Assembly (NCBI GenBank): GCA_038101125.1
Contig: JAYNVZ010000007.1
Span: forward strand, 1 to 50,044
Source of the DNA: GCA-2698665 sp038101125
GTDB taxonomy: Bacteria > Pseudomonadota > Gammaproteobacteria > GCA-002705445 > GCA-002716945
Length of the DNA stretch: 50,044 bases
Direction: 5' to 3'
The notes under the pieces are model-generated. The model did not search any database. It was not told the DNA's origin and saw only the letters and a list, made by a program, of their open reading frames with translations. A program made the translations under genes and the position numbers. Shown piece after piece: positions 43,444-50,044 of the stretch (position 1 is the stretch's first letter; each line of letters opens with the position of its first letter).

Positions 43444-45231
43444 ATGAAGAACATACGAAATATATCCATTATCGCTCACATCGATCATGGAAAATCAACC
43501 TTAGCTGACAGATTAATAGAAAAGTATGGCGCCTTATCATCAAGGGATATGCAGGATCAAGTTCTAGACTCAATGGATTTAGAACGGGAGAGAGGCATAA
43601 CAATTAAAGCGCAAACAGTCTCACTAAAATATGAGTTAAATTCGGATATATATAAGGTAAATATTATCGATACTCCTGGACATGTTGATTTTTCTTATGA
43701 AGTATCTCGTTCATTGTCTGCATGTGATAGTGCGCTTCTGATAGTGGATGCTACTCAGGGAATAGAAGCTCAAAGTATTGCTCATACTAATCTAGCTAAA
43801 GATTTAGGTTTAAAGATAATTCCTATCATTAATAAGATTGATTTACCATCAGCTGACATACCAGCTGTTAAAAAAGATTTAATAGACTTTTTAGATGTTA
43901 CTGAAGATGATGTAATAGAAGTAAGTGCCAAGACAGGTATAGGCGTTGATAAAATATTAAATAAAGTCATACTAGACACTCCTTCTCCATTAGAATCTAA
44001 TGATGATTATTCAAAATCCTTTATTATTGATTCATGGTTTGATAATTATTTAGGAGTTGTGGTACTCGTAAAAGTAGTCAGCGGTAAAATATTTCCGAAA
44101 CAAAAAATCAAAATACTATCTAATGGAAAAGAATTTTTAATTGATAAGGTTGGTAATTTTACTCCAAAACTAACTTATTTAGATGAATTAGGACCAGGAG
44201 ACGTAGGGTTTATAATTGCATCAATTAAAACTTTAGATGCAGCACCAGTTGGAGATACAATTGTTGAGTCTAAAGCTGTCAATCCTGAACCTCTTCCAGG
44301 TTTTGAAAATATTCAACCGAGAGTCTTTTCTGGATTTTATCCAATAGACTCAAAAAATTATCAAGAATCAAAAAAAGCATTAGATAAACTATCTCTAAAT
44401 GATAATTCATTTACATATGAACCAGAAAACTCAGACTCTCTTGGACATGGTTTTAGATGTGGATTTTTAGGTCTGTTACATATGGAAATAATTCGTGAGA
44501 GATTATCAAGAGAATATGACTTAGACTTTTTAATGACTGTGCCATCCGTAACATATAAGGTGGAAGTTAAATCTGGAGAAGTTATAGAAGTTAAAAGTCC
44601 AAAAGATTTGCCTGATGAAAATAAGATTAAGAATTTTTTAGAGCCTATTGCCCAAATCAATATAATTACGCCCTCTGATTATCTAGGCCCAATTATTGAG
44701 TTATGTGTAAAAAAGAGAGGATCGCAAACTAATTTGCAGTATAGAACGAATTCAGTTGAGATTTCCTTTGAAATACCACTATCAGAAATAATATATGATT
44801 TCTTTGATAAGCTTAAATCATGCACCAAGGGTTATGCTTCTTATGATTATACAATAATCGATTATGTAGAAAGTAAGATGATAAAGCTAGATATCCTAGT
44901 AAATAAGAAGAAAGTTGATGCATTATCTCAAATTTTACATAAAGATAACTCTGACAAAAAAGCTAGAGAGCTAATTGAAAACTTAAAAGAATTAATTCCA
45001 AGACAAATGTTTGAGATATCTATTCAAGGTTGTATAGGATCTAAAGTTTTAGCAAGCACATCTGTTAGAGGTTTCCGTAAAGATGTTACAGCTAAACTTT
45101 ATGGGGGAGATGCAACAAGAAAGATGAAGCTTTTAAAAAAACAAAAAGAAGGGAAGAAAAAAATGAAAAAAATTGGTAATGTAGAGATACCAAAAGAAGC
45201 TTTCTATGAATTTATGATGCCAAAGAAATAA
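43444..45231 (+). CDS. lepA: Elongation factor 4 (LepA)
   Basis: Translational GTPase acting on stalled or initiating ribosomes. Length 595, standard. G1 is AHIDHGKSTLADRL, G2/G3 regions are ERERGITIKAQ and DTPGHVDFSYEV, and G4 is NKIDLPSAD. The LepA-specific C-terminal domain ends RKMKLLKKQKEGKKKMKKIG and VPKEAF-like (IPKEAFYEFM). It starts about 37 nt after mucD with no ribosome site. lepB follows 2 nt later. Confidence 0.97.
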   Translation: MKNIRNISIIAHIDHGKSTLADRLIEKYGALSSRDMQDQVLDSMDLERERGITIKAQTVSLKYELNSDIYKVNIIDTPGHVDFSYEVSRSLSACDSALLIVDATQGIEAQSIAHTNLAKDLGLKIIPIINKIDLPSADIPAVKKDLIDFLDVTEDDVIEVSAKTGIGVDKILNKVILDTPSPLESNDDYSKSFIIDSWFDNYLGVVVLVKVVSGKIFPKQKIKILSNGKEFLIDKVGNFTPKLTYLDELGPGDVGFIIASIKTLDAAPVGDTIVESKAVNPEPLPGFENIQPRVFSGFYPIDSKNYQESKKALDKLSLNDNSFTYEPENSDSLGHGFRCGFLGLLHMEIIRERLSREYDLDFLMTVPSVTYKVEVKSGEVIEVKSPKDLPDENKIKNFLEPIAQINIITPSDYLGPIIELCVKKRGSQTNLQYRTNSVEISFEIPLSEIIYDFFDKLKSCTKGYASYDYTIIDYVESKMIKLDILVNKKKVDALSQILHKDNSDKKARELIENLKELIPRQMFEISIQGCIGSKVLASTSVRGFRKDVTAKLYGGDATRKMKLLKKQKEGKKKMKKIGNVEIPKEAFYEFMMPKK

Positions 45232-45233
45232 CT

Positions 45234-45974
45234 ATGGACTTTACTTTAATATTAATCTTATTTACTCTTATCTCAGGAAGTTTATACATACTCGTAAAGT
45301 TATTTATGAAGGATTTGAATGACAATGCCTTTGTTAACTTCATTGCCTCTCTTTTTCCTATCCTTGCTTTTGTCTTAATATTTCGATCATTTATTATAGA
45401 ACCATATCGAATACCATCTGGCTCAATGATACCTAACCTTGTGGTAGGAGATTTTATATTAGTCAAAAAATATGAATTTGGTATCAGACTTCCATTATCT
45501 AATCTAAAAATCATAAACAATAATTCCCCTAAACATGGAGATGTAATTGTATTCCAATATCCTCAGGATAGAAAAATTAATTATATTAAAAGAGTAGTGG
45601 CTTTGCCAGGTGATTATATTGAGTAAATAGATAAGCAGATATTTATTAATGGTCAAAGATATAAGCTTTCCGGGACACCTAATAATATTATTTCGTCGAT
45701 TGATTTATCTGATAATGAACTATTTATTGAAAATAATGGTTCTTCAAAATATATGATAATGAAGAATAATTCTAGGGATCAGAGCTTTAGTTACAAGGTT
45801 CCAGAGAAAACATACTTTGTTCTGGGTGATAATAGAGATAATAGTAATGATAGTAGATATTGGGGTCCAGTACCTGAGAGTCACTTAATAGGTAAAGCTT
45901 TTTTAATTTGGATGCACTTAAATCCAAGTGGTTCATACTCGTTATTTGATCGTATTGGAAAATCTATAGACTAA
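45234..45974 (+). pseudogene. lepB: Signal peptidase I LepB, interrupted by one in-frame TAA
   Basis: Membrane serine protease that cleaves signal peptides. The first part has two N-terminal hydrophobic segments, the catalytic serine S64 in PSGSMIPNL and the catalytic lysine K119 in YIKRVVALPGD. Codon 131 is TAA (45624-45626), after GDYIE. The same frame then continues without another stop for 115 codons as KQIFINGQRYKLSGTP and on to the conserved box E GDNRDNSNDSRYWGPVP, ending at 45974. Read through, the protein would have 246 positions, a normal size. A single substitution is the simplest explanation. Since lepB is essential in most bacteria, a sequencing error or suppression is more likely than true loss. 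Confidence 0.88.
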
Positions 45975-45975
45975 G

Positions 45976-46471
45976 ATGTCAGACAAAAAAACATATATTA
46001 AAAATGCATATGATTTAGTCCTGTCAAAATTAAATTATGAATTCTCTAATACTGATTTATTATTAGAGGCTATTACACATAAGAGTATTTCTAAAGTTAA
46101 TTATGAAAGATTAGAATTCTTAGGAGATGCAGTTATACAGCTTATCATTACAGAGTATTTATATAAAAAATATCCTAATCATCAAGAAGGACATCTATCT
46201 AGGGAAAAACAAGCAATCGTAAGTAAAAAAGTACTATCAAACATATCTATTAACATTGGATTATTAAAAGTTCTAAGATCAAATAATTTAAACTTTGAAT
46301 TAAATGATTCTTTAAGAGAATCTCTAGCAACAGATATAATGGNNNNNNNNNNAAAAAAAATTAGAAATTTATAAAAATGCTGAATCTGTAATTTCTAAAA
46401 CTGTGCAGTCTGGACAACAAGAAGTATCAGAAGTGCTTTTAAATAAAATTAAGAATGAAAAAAAAATATAA
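45976..46471 (+). CDS. rnc: Ribonuclease III, incomplete across an assembly gap
   Basis: The N-terminal half of the nuclease domain is clear: ERLEFLGDAVIQLIITEYL is the RNase III signature, and it runs to ESLATDIM, where the catalytic Glu should come next. Ten N follow at 46343-46352. After them an ORF of about 38 residues (KKLEIYKNAESVISKTVQ and on to a TAA at 46469) overlaps era by 17 nt. The block with ALIGAIYLD and most of the double-stranded RNA-binding domain is missing. The tail may be the last helix of that domain, which would mean about 280-300 nt are unassembled. lepB-rnc-era order supports the assignment. Confidence 0.82.
46343..46352. other. 10-N assembly gap inside rnc
   Basis: Flanked by TGG on the left and a run of eight A on the right. 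For the two sides to be in one frame, the true gap length must be a multiple of three; family comparison favours roughly 280-300 nt rather than 10. Confidence 0.85.
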
Positions 46472-47342
46472 TTTATCTATAGTAGGCCAAAGTAATACTG
46501 GTAAATCCAGTCTGATTAATTATCTTTCAGGCATGAAGGTAACAACCGAAAGTCATAGACTTCAAACAACTAGAATAAATTTACATCATAGTGTCACCTT
46601 GAGTGGTTTAGAAATAAATATAATTGATACACCAGGCATATCATTGATCAATAATGATCTTTTATCGGAAAGTATGAAAAATGCTTATATTAAGACTCTC
46701 TCCTCAATCGACTTAATATTAATAGTATTAGATATTAATAATAAAGATCTAAAATATGAAGAATCAATAATGAATCTCATTGAATCAGTTAAAAAGAATG
46801 CTCTAATAGTCGTCAATAAAATTGATTTAGCTGAGGATGATCTTACTGATTTACAATATTTAAAAGATAAGCTAAACGACTTATTTGATAATGAGCTATT
46901 CTTTATATCTATTAAGTCTAAACAAGGATTAAATCAACTATTTAATAGAGTTACAGATATATTACAGAGCGAATCTCCGGTCTCTAGAGATATAATTATT
47001 CCTGCTAAGAATAGAATATATGCTATGCAGGAAATCATTAGAGGTGTAATTGTTAATCTGACACATAATGAATTACCTTATGATACTGCAGTTTTAATTG
47101 ATAAGTTTGAAGAAAAAAGAAAACTATTCTCTCTATATGCAACTATCTTCACATCTAAAGAAAATCAAAAGAAAATTATAATAGGAAAATCTGGCTCTAT
47201 GATTAAAAAAGTTGGAATAGAATCAAGGCTGATATTAGAAAAAAACTATAATAGAAAATTTTTTATCTCTTTGAATGTTTTGGTTAAGGATAATTGGAAA
47301 AATAATTATTCATTATTGAAGAAGATAGGATATATAGATTGA
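46455..47342 (+). CDS. era: GTPase Era
   Basis: Ribosome-assembly GTPase that binds the 3' end of 16S rRNA. Length 295. G1 is GQSNTGKSSLIN, G3 is IIDTPGISL, G4 is VVNKIDLAED, and the C-terminal KH domain carries KKIIIGKSGSMIKKVGIESR (in part). The start overlaps the rnc tail. The stop overlaps the TTG start of recO by 4 nt. Confidence 0.96.
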   Translation: MKKKYNLSIVGQSNTGKSSLINYLSGMKVTTESHRLQTTRINLHHSVTLSGLEINIIDTPGISLINNDLLSESMKNAYIKTLSSIDLILIVLDINNKDLKYEESIMNLIESVKKNALIVVNKIDLAEDDLTDLQYLKDKLNDLFDNELFFISIKSKQGLNQLFNRVTDILQSESPVSRDIIIPAKNRIYAMQEIIRGVIVNLTHNELPYDTAVLIDKFEEKRKLFSLYATIFTSKENQKKIIIGKSGSMIKKVGIESRLILEKNYNRKFFISLNVLVKDNWKNNYSLLKKIGYID

Positions 47343-48025
47343 AAAATATTTTAGTAAATTCTTTTATTATCCATTCTAGGCATTTCAGTGAAACAAGCAT
47401 GATATATGATGTCCTAACAGACTCCAATGGATTAATTTCCATAATTGCTAAAGGTATTAAAAAGAAAAAAGATGGATACTCAATGCAACCATTTAAAGAA
47501 GTACAATTGTCTTTTACAAAAGCAAAACTACCATTATTAACAAAACATGAAGTATTAAACTCCTATACTGAAATAAGTAAAAAATATATGTTAGCTGGTT
47601 TATATTTTAATGAATTAATTTATAAGTTTATTCCTAAAAACGAACCTCTTCCATTTTTATATCAGCTTTATAAGGATCAATTAATTTTCATGACAAATTC
47701 AAATAGCCATAATCTTCATATGTATCTACTTAGATTTGAATATCTATTCCTAAAGGAGATTGGTTATGAGATTAATCTTGCATATCAGAATAATTATAGT
47801 ATTGATAATAAAATTAAATATTATTATAGATTTGGAGAAGGGTTCAAAGAGTTAGATGATGATACAGATCCTAAGACGATAGTATCAGGAGAAGATCTTA
47901 AAAAATTAATATCTAAAAAATTTGATGAGCTAGTTGATATAAAGAATTTTAGATTTATTTCTAAAGAGATAATTAAAGAAAATCTGGGTGATAAAAATAT
48001 AAAAAGTTATGAGATGCTAGATTAA
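47339..48025 (+). CDS. recO: DNA repair protein RecO
   Basis: Binds ssDNA and SSB and works with RecR to load RecA. Length 228. The N-terminal OB-fold has SFIIHSRHFSETSMIYDVLT and SIIAKGIKKKK, typical of RecO, and the C-terminal part contains YFNELIYKFIPKNEPLP and RFEYLFLKEIGYEI. The start is TTG at 47339, overlapping the era stop (TTGA); there is no ATG at a sensible position. The stop shares TTAA with the convergent lpxH. Confidence 0.92.
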   Translation: MKNILVNSFIIHSRHFSETSMIYDVLTDSNGLISIIAKGIKKKKDGYSMQPFKEVQLSFTKAKLPLLTKHEVLNSYTEISKKYMLAGLYFNELIYKFIPKNEPLPFLYQLYKDQLIFMTNSNSHNLHMYLLRFEYLFLKEIGYEINLAYQNNYSIDNKIKYYYRFGEGFKELDDDTDPKTIVSGEDLKKLISKKFDELVDIKNFRFISKEIIKENLGDKNIKSYEMLD

Positions 48026-48744
48026 CAAAAACTATTTTTTTCAATTAATACTTTATCTTTCTGATATTTAAGAATAAAGCTACTATTATACCAGTCGCCT
48101 AGAACAATTCTTTTTACTTTATACCCATTTAGTGATGTTATGTGTATATTAGGTCTATGGGTATGACCATGAATCATTAGATCAATATTGTATTTTAAAA
48201 AATATTTATCAACTTCTTGTTGATTGACATCCATAATTATTTCTCTTTTAGACTCTGTTTCCTTGAGACTTTTTTTTCTAAGATCTTCTGCTAGTTTTAT
48301 CCTTTCATTGAGTGGTTTCTTTAAGACTTCATCTTGCCAAGATTCAGATCTGACTAATTTCCTAAACTCTTGGTATGCAACATCATCTATGCATAATGTA
48401 TCCCCATGCATTAACAATATTTGTTTACCATATAAAGTTATTACACTTGGATCTGGTAGTAATTTAATTCCTAGATTTTGGCAAAACTTTTCTGATAACA
48501 TAAAATCTCTATTACCATGCATAAAATAAATATCATATATCTTGGATTTATTCTTTATCTCTTCAAAAAGTTCTTTTAATCCAGTAGCTGGATCATCATC
48601 TCCAACCCAGTACTCCACAAAGTCTCCGAGTATGTATATGGAATCAGTTTCATTGGTAAGATTTTTGATATAGTTAGTAAAATAACTTATCACTTCAGGT
48701 CTTTTATTATCAAGATGAAGATCTGAGATAAATAATGTCTGCAT
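48022..48744 (-). CDS. lpxH: UDP-2,3-diacylglucosamine diphosphatase LpxH
   Basis: Peripheral membrane metallophosphoesterase of lipid A synthesis. The dimetal motifs are in order: FISDLHLDNKRPE, LGDFVEYWVGDDD, MHGNRDFM, MHGDTLC and IHGHTHRPN. Length 240 matches LpxH. It shows this is a lipopolysaccharide-bearing Gram-negative. It lies 2 nt downstream of the cyclophilin gene, with which it is commonly paired next to cysS. Confidence 0.96.
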   Translation of the reverse strand: MQTLFISDLHLDNKRPEVISYFTNYIKNLTNETDSIYILGDFVEYWVGDDDPATGLKELFEEIKNKSKIYDIYFMHGNRDFMLSEKFCQNLGIKLLPDPSVITLYGKQILLMHGDTLCIDDVAYQEFRKLVRSESWQDEVLKKPLNERIKLAEDLRKKSLKETESKREIIMDVNQQEVDKYFLKYNIDLMIHGHTHRPNIHITSLNGYKVKRIVLGDWYNSSFILKYQKDKVLIEKNSFC

Positions 48745-48746
48745 AA

Positions 48747-49343
48747 TTATTCGGTCAAGATTTCTACGCTTTCTATGAGAATTGTTTCAATGGGAACATC
48801 GCCATGACCAGCCTTATTAGCAGTTGCCACGGTGCCTATTTTCTCAACAATATCAATTCCTTCTGTAACTTCTCCAAACACACAATAACCCCAACCATCT
48901 GGGGCATTTTTTTTATCTAAAAAGTCATTATCTTTCAAATTTATAAAAAATTGAGATGTCGCAGAGTGAGGGTCGCTAGTTCTCGCCATTGCGATTGTAC
49001 CTTTTTTGTTACTTAAATTATTATTGGCTTCATTTACAACTGGTGGATTTGAATTAATTTGAGTCATATCAGGAAGCATTCCACCACCTTGAATCATAAA
49101 ATTTTCAATGACTCTGTGGAATATTGTTCCGTTATAACTACCATTTGTAGTATAGTTAAGAAAGTTTTTAACTGTTTCTGGAGCTTCACTCTCAAACAGT
49201 TTGATTGTGATACTTCCTTGGTTCGTATTTAGTTTAATCAATTTAATGTCCTCGGTATTATTTTTTACTATACTGTCGCCATAACTAGATGATATAGTTA
49301 TACTCATTAGGGCCAAAGCAAAAAAATATATGTTTTTAATCAT
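48747..49343 (-). CDS. Peptidyl-prolyl cis-trans isomerase, cyclophilin type, exported
   Basis: Cyclophilin that speeds proline isomerisation. IFHRVIENFMIQGGG and SATSQFFINLKDNDFLD hold the active-site residues, and WGYCVFGEVTEGIDIVEKI follows. ATG 49343 gives 198 residues starting with a signal peptide (IKNIYFFALALMSITISSSYG), so a periplasmic PpiA-like role is likely. A TTG at 49361 would add six residues in front of the signal and is less likely. It is head-to-head with cysS. Confidence 0.92.
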   Translation of the reverse strand: MIKNIYFFALALMSITISSSYGDSIVKNNTEDIKLIKLNTNQGSITIKLFESEAPETVKNFLNYTTNGSYNGTIFHRVIENFMIQGGGMLPDMTQINSNPPVVNEANNNLSNKKGTIAMARTSDPHSATSQFFINLKDNDFLDKKNAPDGWGYCVFGEVTEGIDIVEKIGTVATANKAGHGDVPIETILIESVEILTE

Positions 49344-49388
49344 CTTAAGTTTTTGATTCAAATAATATTATAGTGGATACATCATATC

Positions 49389-50044
49389 ATGACCATAAAG
49401 ATATTTAATACATTAAATAAGAAAAAAGAGATATTTGAACCTGTAAACCATAAAAAAATTTATATGTATGTCTGTGCCCTACGGTATATAGTCATCCTCA
49501 TATTGGAAATGCACGTGCCGCTATTGTACCAGATATATTACTTCGAGTTTTGAGAAAAAATTATGACGAAGTTATTTATATAAGAAATATAACCGATGTC
49601 GATGATAAAATTTCTGATGCAGCATTTAAACAAGGTAAAACTGTTCAAGAAATCAGTAATAAATATATAGATATTTATCAGAAAAATATGTCTTCATTAG
49701 GTCTGATTGATCCCACACATCAGCCTCGAGTAACTGATCATATGCCTGCTATTATTGAGACTATAACCAAGATTATAGAAAATGGCTCAGCATATATATC
49801 TGAAGGTCATGTAATATTTGATACCCAAAAGTATAAAAATTATGGGGAGCTTTCTAAACGAACCCTTGATGAAATGATTGATGGAGCAAGAATTGATATT
49901 GCTTCTTATAAAAAATCACCTAGAGATTTTATTTTATGGAAACCCTCCTCGGATAAACAACCAGGTTGGTCAAGCCCTTGGGGGAATGGAAGGCCTGGAT
50001 GGCATATAGAATGCACCTCTATGATAAAGAATATTGTTGGGTGT
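49389..50044 (+). pseudogene. cysS: Cysteinyl-tRNA synthetase, 1-nt frameshift, 3' cut by window edge
   Basis: The first 29 codons read MTIKIFNTLNKKKEIFEPVN and end KKIYMYVC. Then TGTGCCCTACGG breaks the frame; inserting one G after 49476 gives VCGPTVYSHPHIGN, the expected zinc/HIGH-equivalent region, and the new frame runs open to the window end through YIRNITDVDDKI, DFILWKPSS and GRPGWHIECTSM, all hallmark CysRS blocks. The gene is normally essential, so a deletion error in the consensus is the likeliest cause. The 3' half, including the KMSKS loop, is outside the window. Confidence 0.9.

Noticed and set aside
45753..45974. Independent 73-residue protein starting MIMKNNSRDQ
   Set aside because: It is the C-terminal part of lepB in the same frame, carrying GDNRDNSNDSRYWG; not a separate gene.
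1..50044. CRISPR arrays, insertion sequences, prophage genes, restriction or toxin-antitoxin modules
   Set aside because: I saw no regularly spaced repeats, transposase, integrase, methyltransferase-restriction pair or toxin family; the window is core metabolism and housekeeping.

Overview
This is an AT-rich (roughly 30% GC by eye), very compact bacterial chromosome segment. Gene order and protein families point to a gammaproteobacterium: surE-pcm-yqaA, dnaX-ybaB-recR, ilvBNC-pssA-leuA, trpS-scpA-scpB-rluB, rpoE-(anti-sigma)-mucD-lepA-lepB-rnc-era-recO, and a divergent ppiase-lpxH/cysS pair. The sulfur genes (soxXYZA, a YeeE/YedE thiosulfate-type permease, TusA), low GC and extreme compaction suggest a streamlined or host-associated sulfur oxidiser of the SUP05/Thioglobaceae kind. 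That placement is an inference, because no rRNA gene is present.

Layout. 1-4.6 kb: nadA (5' cut by the window edge), yebC, ruvC, queE-queC (queuosine precursor) and a YeeE/YedE permease whose stop lies 1 nt before tRNA-Lys. 4.7-10.5 kb: a periplasmic alpha/beta hydrolase, then on the minus strand soxX-soxY-soxZ-soxA plus an unknown lipoprotein, a BepA-like M48 protease, and divergently tusA with a DUF218 protein. 10.5-16.2 kb: branched-chain amino acid genes ilvB-ilvN-ilvC, then pssA, then a candidate leader peptide/attenuator and leuA. 16.2-24.2 kb: family 4 uracil-DNA glycosylase, rimI, bolA/ibaG, trpS, scpAB, moaB, rluB, smr, surE, pcm, yqaA and a Mth938-like gene. 24.2-28.1 kb: homoserine dehydrogenase and thrC, a 54-residue membrane peptide, and trxB. 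28.2-34.7 kb: ftsK, serS, tRNA-Ser(UGA), an MFS permease, tRNA-Ser(GGA), an unknown protein, a [2Fe-2S] ferredoxin and a double-cupin protein. 34.7-41 kb: dnaX-ybaB-recR, phhB, a STE24-like protease, orn and nadB. 41-50 kb: rpoE/anti-sigma/mucD envelope-stress genes, lepA, lepB, rnc, era, recO, lpxH, a periplasmic cyclophilin and the start of cysS.

How the genes work together. SoxXA, SoxYZ, the permease and TusA are parts of a sulfur-compound uptake/oxidation and sulfur-trafficking system; SoxB and SoxCD are not in this window. nadA and nadB give de novo NAD synthesis from aspartate. ilv, leu and thr genes supply amino acids. sigma-E, MucD, BepA and the STE24-like protease form an envelope-quality set.

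Sequence quality matters here. There are four runs of exactly 10 N, each inside a gene (rluB, surE, nadB, rnc). At two of them the flanking bases repeat, and collapsing the repeat restores a normal protein, so those gaps look artificial. In addition lepB has one in-frame TAA and cysS has a 1-nt frameshift. Both genes are normally essential, so these are more likely consensus errors than real losses, but readthrough/recoding or real decay cannot be excluded from sequence alone. I did not find a defence island, CRISPR array, prophage, IS element or clearly new multi-gene system. The most interesting unlabelled signals are the leuA leader, the tandem slippery sites in dnaX, the almost gapless tail-to-tail gene junctions and the lepB internal stop.
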